Part shown: positions 11,362 through 24,477 of the stretch, piece by piece
Layout: each line of letters starts with the position of its first letter
Position numbering within the stretch: the first letter of the stretch is position 1
Assembly (NCBI RefSeq): GCF_900100455.1
Contig: NZ_FNCV01000001.1
Span: 289,093 to 353,092 of the forward strand
Direction: 5' to 3'
DNA from: Roseospirillum parvum
Lineage (GTDB): Bacteria > Pseudomonadota > Alphaproteobacteria > Rhodospirillales > Rhodospirillaceae
Length of the DNA: 64,000 nucleotides
Notes under the pieces: model-generated
Seen by the model: only the letters and a program-made list of their open reading frames with translations
Told to the model about the DNA's origin: nothing
The model's database searches: none
Made by a program: the position numbers and the translations under genes

Positions 11362-11982
11362 CTATTGCTGGCTCTGGTCGAGGGCGGCCTTGAAGTGGGC
11401 CACGTCTTCCGGGGTGTTGAGGTTGAGGAAGGGGTCGGGCGGGGCCGGCCAGTCCACCCGCACCGCATGGCGTGCCGCCAAAAAGGTGCCGGCCTTGGCC
11501 TCGCCGCGCGCCAGGGCCTCGGCCAGCGGGGCGGCCAGGGCGGGGCGCCACAGGGCGATCACCGGATGACGGCGCCCGGCCGAGGCGGCGACGGCGATCT
11601 CGGCGCCGCCGGTCTCCGCCCCCTCCCGCAGCCGGGCCAACAGGTCGTCGGGCAGGGCCGGGGTGTCGCAGGGCACGCCGAGCAGCCAGTCGGCGCCGGT
11701 GGCGCCGGCCCAGGTCAGCCCGGCCAGAATCCCGGCCAGCGGCCCCTGCCCGGCGTGGGCTGGCGGATCGGGCAGCCACGGGCCGTCATGCAGCCCGGCC
11801 CAGCGCGTCGCCGGGCCGGCGGCGTTCAGGGCCACCACGTCCGGGGGTGCCGGGCGCTGGGCGGCGAGGCGGGCCCGAACGTGGCCCAGCAGCGGCTGCC
11901 CGGCCACCTTAAGGCGCGCCTTGTCGACGCCGCCCAGCCGGCGGCCACGACCGCCGGCCAGGATCAGCGCCGCGATTCTCAC
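11362..11982 (-). CDS. mobA: Molybdenum cofactor guanylyltransferase
   Basis: Attaches GMP to molybdopterin to make the guanine dinucleotide form used by DMSO-reductase-family enzymes. The 206-residue nucleotidyltransferase begins with the GTP-binding loop LILAGGRGRRLGGVDKARL. It contains GPLAGILAGL and the metal-binding GVPCDTPALP, and ends in FLNLNTPEDVAHFKA, all MobA hallmarks. It overlaps the upstream alpha/beta hydrolase gene by 4 nt (ATGA), so the two are co-translated. moaC lies 1.5 kb away on the other strand, giving two molybdenum cofactor genes in one neighbourhood. Confidence 0.93.
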   Translation of the reverse strand: MRIAALILAGGRGRRLGGVDKARLKVAGQPLLGHVRARLAAQRPAPPDVVALNAAGPATRWAGLHDGPWLPDPPAHAGQGPLAGILAGLTWAGATGADWLLGVPCDTPALPDDLLARLREGAETGGAEIAVAASAGRRHPVIALWRPALAAPLAEALARGEAKAGTFLAARHAVRVDWPAPPDPFLNLNTPEDVAHFKAALDQSQQ

Positions 11983-12743
11983 CCCTTGGACCGCATGAAC
12001 GCCTCGATGCGGGTGGCCAGGGCGACCGGGGTTTCCTGCATCGGGTAGTGCCCGGCGTTGGCCATCACCTCCAGCCGGCAGTCGGGCAGCGCCTTGAGGT
12101 AGGTGGTCTTCATCAGGGCGGCGGTCAGGGCCGGGTCGTGCTGGCCGACGATGACCAGGAACGGGGTTTCCCGGCCCTGCATCTCGGCCATGAAGTCGGT
12201 CTTGCCCCAGGCCGGCAGGTAGGCGGCGAAGGCGGCCTGGGTGGTCGTCTCGCGCGAGCGCTTGACCATGTACTGAACCCAGCTCTTTGACAGCCGGCTG
12301 CCGGTGGTGAAGTCGATGATGCCGGCCCGCTTGCCGTCATCCTCGGCGGCCCCGGTGAACAGCGCCCAGCCCTCGTCGTCGAAGGGGAAGCCGTTGGCCG
12401 GCACCGGAGTGAGGCAGATGACGCTTTTCACCCGCTTGGGAGCGTTGGCGGTGATGCGCTGGACCGCCATGCCGCCCATTGAGTGGCCGATCAGGTGGAA
12501 GCCGTCCCACTCCAGGTGGTCGGCCAGGGCCAGGGCGTCGGCGGCGATCTCGTCCATGGTGTACTTGCCCTTCATGTCGCGGCTCTTGCCGTAGCCGCGA
12601 TAGTCCATGAAGGCGTAGGTGAAGGTTTCGGTGTCCAGGTAGGGCATCAGCGGTCCGAATGCCGTGTGGTCGCCGAACCAGCCGTGCAGCACCATCACCT
12701 TGGTCGGCCCTTGGCCGACGATTTCGTGTCCGATCACAGTCAT
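11979..12743 (-). CDS. Alpha/beta hydrolase
   Basis: A 254-residue cytoplasmic hydrolase of the alpha/beta fold. The oxyanion region is VMVLHGWFGDHTAF, the nucleophile elbow is GHSMGG with Ser88, an acid is at IVGQHDP, and the catalytic His is in NAGHYPMQE. Its closest general resemblance is to the small esterase/carbonyl-hydrolase group. The substrate cannot be read from the sequence. It is translationally coupled to mobA downstream, which does not by itself imply a role in cofactor synthesis. Confidence 0.88.
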   Translation of the reverse strand: MTVIGHEIVGQGPTKVMVLHGWFGDHTAFGPLMPYLDTETFTYAFMDYRGYGKSRDMKGKYTMDEIAADALALADHLEWDGFHLIGHSMGGMAVQRITANAPKRVKSVICLTPVPANGFPFDDEGWALFTGAAEDDGKRAGIIDFTTGSRLSKSWVQYMVKRSRETTTQAAFAAYLPAWGKTDFMAEMQGRETPFLVIVGQHDPALTAALMKTTYLKALPDCRLEVMANAGHYPMQETPVALATRIEAFMRSKG

Positions 12744-12850
12744 GGGGAATCCCTCCGCCCGAGCGTTGAATGGGGCTCAACTGAAGCAACAGCGGCGGAG
12801 TCGAGTCAATCACCCGTCTCGCCGACCGTGACCGTCTTCACGAAAGGTTT

Positions 12851-16629
<3,779 letters not shown>

Positions 16630-16639
16630 GGGCGTCGGC

Positions 16640-17476
16640 TCAGTCGTCGTCGAACAGGCTGGACAGGCCGAGGTCCCAGGACATCCAGCTTTCGTCGTCG
16701 GGCGGGGCCAGCTTGCCCTCGCCGACCAGCCGGTAGGCGTCCTGGTACCACGGATCGCCCGGGAAGTTGTGGCCCAGCACGGCCGCCGCGCGCAGCGCCT
16801 CCTGCTCCAGGCCAAGGGCGGTGTAGGCCTCGCTCAGCCGGTACAGGGCTTCCGGGACGTGGGTGGTGGTCTCGTAGTCGCGGATCACCGTGATGAAACG
16901 GTTGATGGCGGCCAGATACTGGTCCTGACGCAGGTACCAGCGGCCGATCGACATCTGCTTGCCGGCCAGATGGTCGTTGGCCAGATCGATCTTCAGGCGG
17001 GCGTCGCGGGCGTACTTGGAATCGGGGAAGCGGCCGACCACCTCGTTCAGGCTGCTCAGGGCCAGACTGGTCATCTTCTGGTCGCGGCCGACGTCGGAAA
17101 TCTGCTCGTAGAAGCACAGCGCCTTCAGGTAGTAGGCATAGGCGATGTCGGGGTTGCCCGGATGCAACTGGATGAAGCGGTCGAGCGAGACCACGGCATC
17201 GTCATAGGCCCGATCCTGATAGGCCGAGAAGCCGGCCATCAACTGCGCCTTGGTGGCCCAGGTGGAGTAGGGGTGCTGGCGTTCCACCTCCTCGAAGGCG
17301 GTGACGGCGGCGCCGTATTCCTCGGCCCGCAGCAGGTCCATGGCCTGGTTGTAGAGGTCCTCGACCGGGCGCTCCACGTACTCCTCCTCGCCGTCGCCCG
17401 AGCAGGCGGCGAGCAGTGGCAGGGCGAGGAGGATGGCGGCCAGGGGCCGGCGGAGGGAGGCGAGCGAGATCATCAT
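16640..17476 (-). CDS. bamD: Outer membrane protein assembly factor BamD
   Basis: Lipoprotein of the BAM complex that inserts beta-barrel proteins into the outer membrane. The 278-residue precursor has a signal peptide ending in the lipobox LLAAC (Cys25, lipidated). Tetratricopeptide-like helices follow (AMDLLRAEEYGAAVTAFEEVERQHPYSTWATKAQ, AYYLKALCFYEQISDVGRDQ, SIGRWYLRQDQYLAAINRF), typical of BamD. The end is acidic (SLFDDD). The start is the first of two ATG codons at 17476. The signal peptide, starting at MMISLASLRRPLAAI, fixes this start against longer readings. Confidence 0.94.
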   Translation of the reverse strand: MMISLASLRRPLAAILLALPLLAACSGDGEEEYVERPVEDLYNQAMDLLRAEEYGAAVTAFEEVERQHPYSTWATKAQLMAGFSAYQDRAYDDAVVSLDRFIQLHPGNPDIAYAYYLKALCFYEQISDVGRDQKMTSLALSSLNEVVGRFPDSKYARDARLKIDLANDHLAGKQMSIGRWYLRQDQYLAAINRFITVIRDYETTTHVPEALYRLSEAYTALGLEQEALRAAAVLGHNFPGDPWYQDAYRLVGEGKLAPPDDESWMSWDLGLSSLFDDD

Positions 17477-17550
17477 GGCCGCCACTATCCCGCACCCGTG
17501 GCCCGGAGACAAGGTGCCCCGTGCCGTGAAATGCGGCGCCGCGGAGGGGG

Positions 17551-18675
17551 TCAGGCGACGGCGCGGCCGGTGCCCTCGGCCGGCCGGGAGTCGGCCTGGG
17601 CGGCGCGGGCCCGGGTCAGCGGCACGCGGCGCCACGCATCGGGGCTGGCCAAAAGCGTGGCGACGAGACGGGTGTTCAGCGCGTGGCTGGCCCGGGTGCC
17701 GGTGTAGTGGCCGATCAGCGGCGCCCCGGCCAGCGACAGATCGCCGATGGCGTCGAGCATCTTGTGGCGCACGAACTCGTCGGCGAAGCGCAGGCCGCCG
17801 TCGTTGAGCACGCGCGCCCCGTCCACCACCACGGCGTTGTCCAGCGAGCCCCCCAGGCCCAGCCCGGCGGCCCGCATGCGCGGGATATCCTCGGCCAGAC
17901 CAAAGGTGCGCGCCGCCGCCAACTGGTGGCGGAAGGCGGCGTCGTCGCCGTGGTCGAGGGCCAGCGAGAACTGTTGGCGGCCGATCGCCGCGCTGTCGAA
18001 GTCGATGGCGAAGTCGAGCCAAAGGCCGCTCTCAGCCGGGGCCAGGGTGGCCGAGGCCGGGCCGTCGGCGACCCCCACCGGGCGCAGCACCTCGATGGCC
18101 TGACGCGGGGCCTCCTGCTCGATGGTGCCGGCGCAGTCGATCAGGAACAGGAAGGGGCGGGCGCTGCCGTCCAGGGCCGGGACCTCGGGGCCGTTCAGGC
18201 GGACCTCGGCGTTGTCGATGCCGGCCGCGGCCAGCGCCGCCATCAGGTGCTCGATGGTGGCCACCGAGACGCCGCTGTCCGGGTTGGCGAGCACCGTGCA
18301 CAGGCGGCTGTCGGCGACCTGCCCGGCCAGCGCCGGGAGCACGGTGCGAGCGCCGGCGATGTCGGTGCGCACGAAGGTGATGCCGCTGTCGACCGGGGCC
18401 GGGGCCAGGGTCAGGGTGACCTTGCGGCCGCTGTGCAGGCCGACGCCGGTGCAATGGATGGGGCGGGCCAGGGTCTTCTGGCGCAAGACCTCGGAGAGCA
18501 TGTCGCTGACCCGGCGGCGGGCCCGGCGGGCCAGGGATTCCGCCTCGGCGCCCTCGGCCTCGGGCCGCCCGTCGAGCGGCGTGTCGGTCAGCGCCTGGGT
18601 CAGCGCCTCGCGGGTCATCTGGTCCTCGCGGGTCATCTGATCCTTGGCGAAGGGGTCCCGGGTCAGGGCATTCAT
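17551..18675 (-). CDS. lpxC: UDP-3-O-acyl-N-acetylglucosamine deacetylase
   Basis: Zinc deacetylase catalysing the committed step of lipid A synthesis in the cytoplasm. Family motifs are LARPIHCTGVGLHSG, TIEHLMAALAAAGIDN, the zinc ligands in HKMLDAIGD, and GHYTGTRASH. From ATG 18675 the product is 374 residues, some 60 longer than usual. The extra N-terminus contains an 18-nt tandem duplication encoding DQMTRE twice and lacks homology that I recognise. An internal ATG at 18501 (MLSEVLRQKTLARP) would give the normal length but has no clear ribosome binding site. The start is therefore uncertain while the identity is not. It lies between ftsZ and bamD. Confidence 0.93.
   Translation of the reverse strand: MNALTRDPFAKDQMTREDQMTREALTQALTDTPLDGRPEAEGAEAESLARRARRRVSDMLSEVLRQKTLARPIHCTGVGLHSGRKVTLTLAPAPVDSGITFVRTDIAGARTVLPALAGQVADSRLCTVLANPDSGVSVATIEHLMAALAAAGIDNAEVRLNGPEVPALDGSARPFLFLIDCAGTIEQEAPRQAIEVLRPVGVADGPASATLAPAESGLWLDFAIDFDSAAIGRQQFSLALDHGDDAAFRHQLAAARTFGLAEDIPRMRAAGLGLGGSLDNAVVVDGARVLNDGGLRFADEFVRHKMLDAIGDLSLAGAPLIGHYTGTRASHALNTRLVATLLASPDAWRRVPLTRARAAQADSRPAEGTGRAVA
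18609..18644. repeat. 18-nt tandem duplication in the lpxC 5' region
   Basis: Two copies (18609-18626 and 18627-18644) differ at one base. On the minus strand each encodes DQMTRE, in frame if translation starts at 18675. It falls in the N-terminal extension that other LpxC proteins lack. Confidence 0.85.
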
Positions 18676-18806
18676 TGGCAACAGGCTCCGCGGGGGGTCG
18701 GAAACGGACAGGCGCCGCGACGACGAGGGCGCTGGACATGACGGCCGTGGAGGCCAGCCTGGGAAGGCCGTGGGTGCCATCGCGTCGCGGCTTCTTGACG
18801 ATGTCT

Positions 18807-18834
18807 TTGTAGCAAGGGCCGGGGGAAGGGCCAA
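18807..18834 (-). promoter_or_regulatory. Candidate lpxC promoter
   Basis: On the minus strand TTGGCC (18834-18829), a 16-nt spacer and CTACAA (18812-18807). It lies in a locally AT-richer patch about 130 nt before the lpxC ATG at 18675. It matches the consensus only moderately. Confidence 0.35.
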
Positions 18835-19010
18835 ATCAATGTTTGTTTCAGAATGTTTCGCCGCGTCCGGGGCCGCCCAGGGGAGGGCGACTCGCTGGCT
18901 GACGGCCGATTCTCCCGCCCCGGCTGGGGTCGGGGGCAGGGCGCTGGCGGGCTTTCGGCGGGGATATTGACGCTGCCGTTACAAGCCGCCGGCTCAAGTG
19001 TGGTCGGTCT

Positions 19011-19045
19011 CGATACAGAGGGCCGCATGGTCGGCCATTGTATCG
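19011..19045. other. Inverted repeat (hairpin) in the ftsZ-lpxC spacer
   Basis: CGATACA (19011-19017) pairs with TGTATCG (19039-19045), and inside it GGCCG (19021-19025) pairs with CGGCC (19032-19036). It could be an RNA hairpin or a protein-binding palindrome. No T run follows it on either strand. Confidence 0.5.
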
Positions 19046-19120
19046 TGGAAATGAAAGTTGGATTTCAGTCTTGAGGGCGGGGTTGATACTGGCTGGAGAC
19101 TTCCCGCCGGCTCGGGCAGG

Positions 19121-19157
19121 GGGGTGTCCGCCGCCCCCGTATTGCGGCGGACACCCC
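19121..19157 (-). terminator. Strong hairpin downstream of ftsZ, probable terminator
   Basis: A perfect 14-bp inverted repeat, GGGGTGTCCGCCGC (19121-19134) with GCGGCGGACACCCC (19144-19157) and a 9-nt loop, lies 60 nt after the ftsZ stop. It lacks a T run, so termination may be inefficient or Rho-assisted. Confidence 0.55.
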
Positions 19158-19216
19158 GTCCCGATGGCTGGGATCAGGCCGGGCCCCGAAGGGGGGGCCC
19201 GTTCAGTGGGCCCGTA

Positions 19217-21022
19217 TCAGTTGGCCTGACGACGCAGGAAGGCAGGGATTTCCAGCTCCTCCTCGGGATGGGCGTCGATCGGGCGATCCTCGGTGCGCCC
19301 CGTCAGGCCACCCAGGCGCGGTTCGTGGTGCGGGTGGGCCTCGCCGTGCGGGGCGTCCTCGGGACCCCGCCGGGCCAGCCCGGTGACCCGGCTGAACAGC
19401 GAGCCGCGGCGCGGCTTGGCGCCCTCGCCCCGGGGCACCTCCTCATAGGTGTCCTCCTCGGCCCCGAAGGTGACCACGTTACGGCCCTCCTGACGGTTTT
19501 CCCGTCCGGCCTCGCGGGCGGCGGGCCGGCGCGGCGACTCCCGCTCCAGGTCGGCCGGCAGGTCGTGGCCGGGATCGACCGGCGGTTCGGGAATGAACAC
19601 GTCGGCCTTCCGGGAGGCCTCCTCGTGCCGGGCGGCCGGACGGCGCGGCTCGCCGCGTTCGGCCTTGGTGCCGATCCGGGGCTTGGTCACCGCCGGGCCG
19701 TAGACCTGATCCAGCCAGTCGGCCTGACTGGGCGACAGGCGCCGCTCGGCGGCACTCTGCTGGGGCCGGGAGCGCGGTTCGGCGTGGGCCTCGCCTTGCG
19801 CCGGTTGGGGCGTCGGGGCGCTGTCCTCGGCCATTTCGGCCTGGCTGTCAGCCTCGGCCGCCGTCTCGACCACCTGCCGGGCCACCGTCTGGGCGAGCGG
19901 CTCGGGGGTCGGCGGGGCGACCGGCTGGGCCACCGCCTGGGCGGTGGTGCGCATCTGCGGACGCGGCTGGGCGGCCGGCTGGGCGCCGCCGCGCCCGCCC
20001 ACGGCGTGGATCAGGTCGCTGCTGTGCGGGCGGTGGAGCTGGCCCATCTCGCTTTCCAGGCCGGTGGCCACCACCGAGACGCGGATCTTGCCCTCGAGCT
20101 CCGGATCGAAGCACGAGCCGAAGATGATGTGGGCCTCGACCTCCACTTCCTCGCGGATGCGGTTGGCCGCCTCGTCGACCTCGTAGAGGGTGATGTCCGG
20201 GCCGCCGGTGATGTTGATGAGAACCCCGCGCGCCCCCTTCATGCAGGTGTCTTCCAGCAGCGGGTTGGCGATGGCGGCCTCGGCGGCGTCCAGGGCGCGG
20301 CGTTCGCCCTCGGCCTCGCCGGTGCCCATCATGGCGCGGCCCATCTCCTGCATCACCGTGCGCACGTCGGCGAAGTCGAGGTTGACCAGCCCGGGCATGA
20401 CCATCAGGTCGGTGATCGAGCGCACGCCGGAATAGAGCACGTCGTCGGCCATCTTGAAGGCATCGGCGAAGGTGGTCTTCTCGTTGGCGACGCGGAACAG
20501 GTTCTGGTTGGGGATGATGATCAGGGTGTCGACCACCTGGGCCAACTCCTCGATCCCCTGCTCGGCCAGCCGCAGGCGGTGGGCGCCCTCGAACTGGAAC
20601 GGCTTGGTGACCACGCCGACGGTCAGCACCCCGGCCTCGCGGGCGGTGCGGGCGATCACCGGGGCGGCCCCGGTGCCGGTGCCACCGCCCATGCCGGCGG
20701 TGACGAAGACCATGTTGGCGCCGTCCAGCTCGGCCAGGATCTGGTCGATGGCTTCCTCGGCGGCATGACGGCCGACATCGGGGCGCGCCCCGGCGCCCAG
20801 GCCGTGGGTGGTCTCGATGCCCAGTTGCAGGCGCCGTTCGGCCCGGTTGTGGGCCAGCGCCTGGGCATCGGTGTTGGCGACCACGAAGTCGACGCCTTCA
20901 AGCTGGGCGGCGATCATGTTGTTGACCGCGTTGCCGCCGGCCCCGCCGACACCGATGACGGTGATGCGGGGCTTCATGTGGAACTCCTCTGGGGAGCCCG
21001 GAACGGTGAGGTTGATGCTCAT
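19217..21022 (-). CDS. ftsZ: Cell division protein FtsZ
   Basis: Tubulin-like GTPase that forms the division ring. From [10 protein letters not shown] the product is 601 residues. The GTPase core has [18 protein letters not shown] and the signature GGGTGTG at 112-118. A disordered linker of about 260 residues, rich in Pro, Glu and Arg, ends in the conserved tail peptide [11 protein letters not shown] that binds FtsA. The long linker is typical of alphaproteobacteria. ATG 21022 has a perfect AGGAGG site. The same frame is open for a further 87 codons to an ATG on the ftsA stop codon, also with a good ribosome binding site, so a longer form is possible (see the entry at 21023-21283). It is the last gene of the dcw cluster. 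Confidence 0.96.
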   Translation of the reverse strand: MSINLTVPGSPEEFHMKPRITVIGVGGAGGNAVNNMIAAQLEGVDFVVANTDAQALAHNRAERRLQLGIETTHGLGAGARPDVGRHAAEEAIDQILAELDGANMVFVTAGMGGGTGTGAAPVIARTAREAGVLTVGVVTKPFQFEGAHRLRLAEQGIEELAQVVDTLIIIPNQNLFRVANEKTTFADAFKMADDVLYSGVRSITDLMVMPGLVNLDFADVRTVMQEMGRAMMGTGEAEGERRALDAAEAAIANPLLEDTCMKGARGVLINITGGPDITLYEVDEAANRIREEVEVEAHIIFGSCFDPELEGKIRVSVVATGLESEMGQLHRPHSSDLIHAVGGRGGAQPAAQPRPQMRTTAQAVAQPVAPPTPEPLAQTVARQVVETAAEADSQAEMAEDSAPTPQPAQGEAHAEPRSRPQQSAAERRLSPSQADWLDQVYGPAVTKPRIGTKAERGEPRRPAARHEEASRKADVFIPEPPVDPGHDLPADLERESPRRPAAREAGRENRQEGRNVVTFGAEEDTYEEVPRGEGAKPRRGSLFSRVTGLARRGPEDAPHGEAHPHHEPRLGGLTGRTEDRPIDAHPEEELEIPAFLRRQAN

Positions 21023-21283
21023 GGGATCCGCCTCCTGTCTGTCTGCCTGATCCTGGGTGGGTTTCTTGGTACGGGGTGCGGCCTCGGGGTCGGCGGTCCG
21101 GGGGCCGGCCGCGGGGGCCTTGGGACCGGTGAAGGGGGTGGGCTGTCGGTCGGCCAGATCCTTGGCCGGGGCTTGCGCCGGGTCGGGGTCGAGATCCCAC
21201 AACTCGGCCGGGTCGTCGCTGGTCGCCCTGCCCTCGGTCGATGACGCGGGCGGGCGGGGGAACAGATCGTCCTGGTCGCGCAT
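21023..21283 (-). other. Possible 87-residue N-terminal extension of FtsZ (alternative upstream start)
   Basis: The ftsZ frame continues without a stop from 21022 up to ATG 21283. That ATG overlaps the ftsA stop as TGATG and has AAGGAG 8 nt upstream. The predicted extension is acidic, proline-rich and disordered (begins [12 protein letters not shown]; rich in D, P, A, E, K). It would be fused to the normal FtsZ start, which has its own AGGAGG. Either the spacer is a 260-nt untranslated leader that happens to be open, or two FtsZ forms are made. Confidence 0.5.
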
Positions 21284-22539
21284 CAGAAGTTCTCCTTCAG
21301 CCAGCGGCCGAGGCGGCCCAGACGGCCGCCGCTGCCGTCGGCCCGGCGGGCCGGTTCGGGGTGGGCGGGGGCTTCGACGTGGACTTTCTGTCCGTAGCGC
21401 AGAAGGCCGGCGGCGGTGGCGAAGGCCGGGCCGCCGACGCTGTCGGGCAGGCCAAGCAGGCGCTGCGGCTGGGCCAGCCGGACCTGCTTGTCGAGCACCA
21501 TCTCGGCCAGCTCGCGGATGCCGGACAGTTGGCTGCCGCCACCGGTCAGCACCACCCGGCGGCCGGCGACGTGGCTCAGGCCGGCGTGTTCCAGGTGGTG
21601 GCGGACCAACTCCAGGGTTTCCTCCAGGCGCGGCCGGATGATGTTGATCAGCATCGAGCGCGGCACCTCGTTGGCCGAGCTTTCCTCGTCCTCGCCGACC
21701 AGCGGCACCTTCAGGAACTCGCGCTGGTCGCTGGGCGAGGGCAGGCAGTTGCCGTAGACGGTCTTCAGGCGTTCGGCGTTGGCCAGCGGGGTGGACAGCC
21801 CCTTGGCGATGTCGTTGGTGACGTGGTTGCCGCCCACCGGCAGGCTGTCGACGAAGACCATCTGGTTGTCGAGGAAGACGGCGAAGCTGGTCGTGCCACC
21901 GCCGATGTCGATCAGGATGGCGCCCATCTCGCGCTCGTCCTCGACCAGACAGGAAAGCCCGCTGGCGTAGGGGGCGACGACCCGGCCCTCGATGGCCAGA
22001 TGGGCCCGCTCCACGGCCAGGGCGAGGTTGCGCACCGGCCCGGCGGCGGCGGTGACCAGATGGATGTGCACCCCCAGCCGCTGGCCGAACATGCCGCGCG
22101 GATCGACGATGCCGTCGCCGCCGTCGATGGTGTAGGTGGTCGGGATGCAGTGGATCAGGTCGCGTTCCGGCCCGTCGCTCAAGGCCCGCGCGTGGTCGAG
22201 CACCCGGGCCACGTCGCTGTCGCGGATCTCGTGGCCGTCCAGGGCCAGATCGATCTCGGCCCGGGTCGAGTGCGGCTGCCCCGAGTTGACGCTGAGCAGC
22301 ACGCTGTCGATGCGCTGCCCGGCCATCTGCTCGGCCCCTTCGACGGCGGCGCGGATGGCGGCTTCCACGCGGTCCATGTTGACCACCTGCCCGTTGCGCA
22401 TGCCCTGGGCCCGCTGATGGCCCACCCCGAGCACCTCCAGGCGGCCGTCATCGCCGGCATGGGCGATGAAGCAGGCCACCTTGCTGGTGCCCACGTCCAG
22501 GGCGGCAATCAGGCCGGTGCGCATCTTGGTCCTCGACAC
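21283..22539 (-). CDS. ftsA: Cell division protein FtsA
   Basis: Actin-like ATPase that tethers FtsZ to the inner membrane. The 418-residue protein has [14 protein letters not shown] (phosphate 1), [15 protein letters not shown] (phosphate 2), [13 protein letters not shown] (adenosine loop), and a C-terminal amphipathic helix [15 protein letters not shown] for membrane binding. It follows ftsQ by 25 nt. The stop codon overlaps an in-frame ATG of the ftsZ frame. Confidence 0.96.
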   Translation of the reverse strand: MSRTKMRTGLIAALDVGTSKVACFIAHAGDDGRLEVLGVGHQRAQGMRNGQVVNMDRVEAAIRAAVEGAEQMAGQRIDSVLLSVNSGQPHSTRAEIDLALDGHEIRDSDVARVLDHARALSDGPERDLIHCIPTTYTIDGGDGIVDPRGMFGQRLGVHIHLVTAAAGPVRNLALAVERAHLAIEGRVVAPYASGLSCLVEDEREMGAILIDIGGGTTSFAVFLDNQMVFVDSLPVGGNHVTNDIAKGLSTPLANAERLKTVYGNCLPSPSDQREFLKVPLVGEDEESSANEVPRSMLINIIRPRLEETLELVRHHLEHAGLSHVAGRRVVLTGGGSQLSGIRELAEMVLDKQVRLAQPQRLLGLPDSVGGPAFATAAGLLRYGQKVHVEAPAHPEPARRADGSGGRLGRLGRWLKENF

Positions 22540-22564
22540 GGGGGGTGGGTCTCCGTCAGGGGGG

Positions 22565-23554
22565 TCAGGCGCTTTCCTCGCCGCCGGCGATGGGCGGCGC
22601 GGGCAGCGCGGTGGGCAGGCCGCCGGGGGCGCCGGGGGCCTCGGGCGGGGCGGGGGGCAGGCGGCGCTCGTCCAGGTCGACGACGAGGCGGTCGCCCAGT
22701 CTCAGGTCGATCATGGCCAGGGCGCGGCCGAGCAGGCCGTGGCGGCGGTCGAGCTCGCCCAGGCGGCGCCAGGCGGCGTCGGGGCGGTGTTCGGGCAGTC
22801 GGATTTCCGGACCCTCGGCGATGTCGTCGAGGACCACGTTCCAGCGTCGGGCGCCGATCCGGGTGGCGGCCCGCACCCGCGCCGCCAGGGCCGGCTCCAG
22901 GTTGAGCATTTCCAGGAACTCGGCGGCGTGGGTCGGGGCGTCCGGGCCGACCACCACCGGCAGGGTGGCGAAGCGGGCCGGATCGACGGCGAGCGGTGCG
23001 CCGTCGCCATCGATCACCGAGAACCGTCCGTCGTGCTGCCACAGGGCCAGCGGCCGGCGTTCCTCCAGGGTGATGCGCACGGTGCCCGGCAGGCGGCGCG
23101 CCAGGGCGGCCCGGCGGACCCAGGGCAGGGCCTCGATGCGGGCCCGGGCGGCGGCCAGATCGAGCGACAGGATGGGGTCGCCCGGGCCGTGGCCAAGGGC
23201 GGCCAGCAGGGCGTCGGGGGCGGTGCGGCGGCGGCCGATCACCTCGACCGAGGCGACGCTCAGGCCAAGCCTGTCCTGCAGGCGCTCCAGGGGCGGCGCC
23301 GGGGGAACCAGCGACACCGAGACCGGGCCGCGCGTCGCGCCGGTGCCCGGGGCGGCGAGGCTGTCCAGGGTGTGGCCGGAGAGAACCAGCCCACCGGCCA
23401 CCCCGCCGAGCAGCAGGACCACGCCGCCAAGCCCGGCCAGGATCCACGGGCGGCGGCTTCTCGCCGCCGGCTGCGGACGGCGGGCCTTGGCCGGGCTGGG
23501 GCGGCGGGTCTTGGCCGGGCCGGGCCGGCGCCGGGTGGGGATCAGCCGTCGCAT
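22565..23554 (-). CDS. ftsQ: Cell division protein FtsQ
   Basis: Bitopic divisome protein linking cytoplasmic and periplasmic division proteins. At 329 residues it has a very basic N-terminus (repeated TRRPSPAK/KARRPQPA), one membrane helix (about residues 37-58, WILAGLGGVVLLLGGVAGGL) and a POTRA domain (SVASVEVIGRRRTAPDALLAAL). The FtsQ domain with LPGTVRITLEERRPLALWQ follows. The proline-rich C-terminal tail (PPAPPEAPGAPGG) is long. The start overlaps the ddl end by 13 nt. Confidence 0.93.
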   Translation of the reverse strand: MRRLIPTRRRPGPAKTRRPSPAKARRPQPAARSRRPWILAGLGGVVLLLGGVAGGLVLSGHTLDSLAAPGTGATRGPVSVSLVPPAPPLERLQDRLGLSVASVEVIGRRRTAPDALLAALGHGPGDPILSLDLAAARARIEALPWVRRAALARRLPGTVRITLEERRPLALWQHDGRFSVIDGDGAPLAVDPARFATLPVVVGPDAPTHAAEFLEMLNLEPALAARVRAATRIGARRWNVVLDDIAEGPEIRLPEHRPDAAWRRLGELDRRHGLLGRALAMIDLRLGDRLVVDLDERRLPPAPPEAPGAPGGLPTALPAPPIAGGEESA

Positions 23555-24477
23555 TGCGCTGCCTCCACCATGCGTTGGACCAGCCCGGCGAAATCGATGC
23601 CGACCAGGGCCGCCTGTTCGGGCACCAGCGAGGTCGGGGTCAGTCCAGGCTGGGTGTTGATCTCCAGGACGAACAGGGTCTGCCCGTCCCAGCGCAGGTC
23701 GGTCCGGGTGACCCCCCGGCAGCCCAGGGTCTGGTGGGCCAGCACGGACAGCCGGCGGGCTTCCTCGGCCACCGCCGCGGGCACCTCGGCGGGCAGCACG
23801 TGGCGCGAGCCGCCGGCGGCGTACTTGGCGTCGTAGTCGTAGAAGCCGCGCTGGGTGGTGATCTCGGTGACCGCCAGGGCCTGGTCCTCGGGCTGCCCGG
23901 GGCCGGCGCCGAGCACCGCCACGGTCAACTCGCGCCCCGGGATGAAGGCTTCCACCATGACCGCGCCAAAGCCCCAGGCGGCGGGGTCGACCGGCGGCGT
24001 GTTGTCGCCCGGTCGGACGATGGTCACCCCGACGCTGGAGCCCTCGTCGACCGGCTTCAGCACATAGGGGCGGGGCAGCGGGTCGCCGTGGGCCAGCTCG
24101 GCGGCGGGCACGATGCGGTGCTCGGCGACCGGGATGCCGGCCTCGGCGAAGAGGCGCTTGGCGGTCGGCTTGTCCATGGCCAGGGCCGAGGCGAGGCGGC
24201 CCGAGTGGGTGTAGGGCAGGCCCAGGATGTCGAGCAGGCCCTGGAGGGCGCCGTCCTCGCCATAGCGCCCGTGCAGGGCGTTGAACACCACCTCGGCCCG
24301 GCTTTCCTCGAAGTGGGCGAGCAGCCCCTTGAGGTCGCGCTGAAGGTCAAACGGGTGGACCTCGTGGCCCAGCTCGGCCAGGGCCCGGGCGGCGGCGGCG
24401 CCGCTGACCAGCGACACCTCGCGCTCGGCCGAGAAGCCGCCCATGAGGACCGAGATGCGGCGCGGCGTGACGGTCAT
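23542..24477 (-). CDS. ddl: D-alanine--D-alanine ligase
   Basis: ATP-grasp ligase making the D-Ala-D-Ala dipeptide for the peptidoglycan stem. The 311-residue product contains LMGGFSAEREVSLVSG, NALHGRYGEDGALQGLLD, YVLKPVDEGSSVGV, the metal site FVLEINTQPGLTPTSLVP, and TRTDLRWDG. Start ATG 24477 overlaps murB by 4 nt; the longer upstream frame is murB in another phase. Confidence 0.95.
   Translation of the reverse strand: MTVTPRRISVLMGGFSAEREVSLVSGAAAARALAELGHEVHPFDLQRDLKGLLAHFEESRAEVVFNALHGRYGEDGALQGLLDILGLPYTHSGRLASALAMDKPTAKRLFAEAGIPVAEHRIVPAAELAHGDPLPRPYVLKPVDEGSSVGVTIVRPGDNTPPVDPAAWGFGAVMVEAFIPGRELTVAVLGAGPGQPEDQALAVTEITTQRGFYDYDAKYAAGGSRHVLPAEVPAAVAEEARRLSVLAHQTLGCRGVTRTDLRWDGQTLFVLEINTQPGLTPTSLVPEQAALVGIDFAGLVQRMVEAAQCDG

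Larger units (their letters stand above)
18676..19216. other. 541-nt spacer between ftsZ and lpxC
   Basis: No protein-coding frame with recognisable content on either strand. It contains the candidate lpxC promoter (18807-18834), a hairpin at 19011-19045, and a strong hairpin behind ftsZ (19121-19157). The rest shows nothing I can assign. The long spacer separates lpxC, with its own promoter, from the dcw cluster. Confidence 0.6.

Noticed and set aside
10638-11468. Minus-strand frame with 14-residue repeats between lexA and mobA
   Set aside because: The repeats come from the 14-nt DNA array (three units equal 14 codons). The frame overlaps the ends of two real genes and has no start context.
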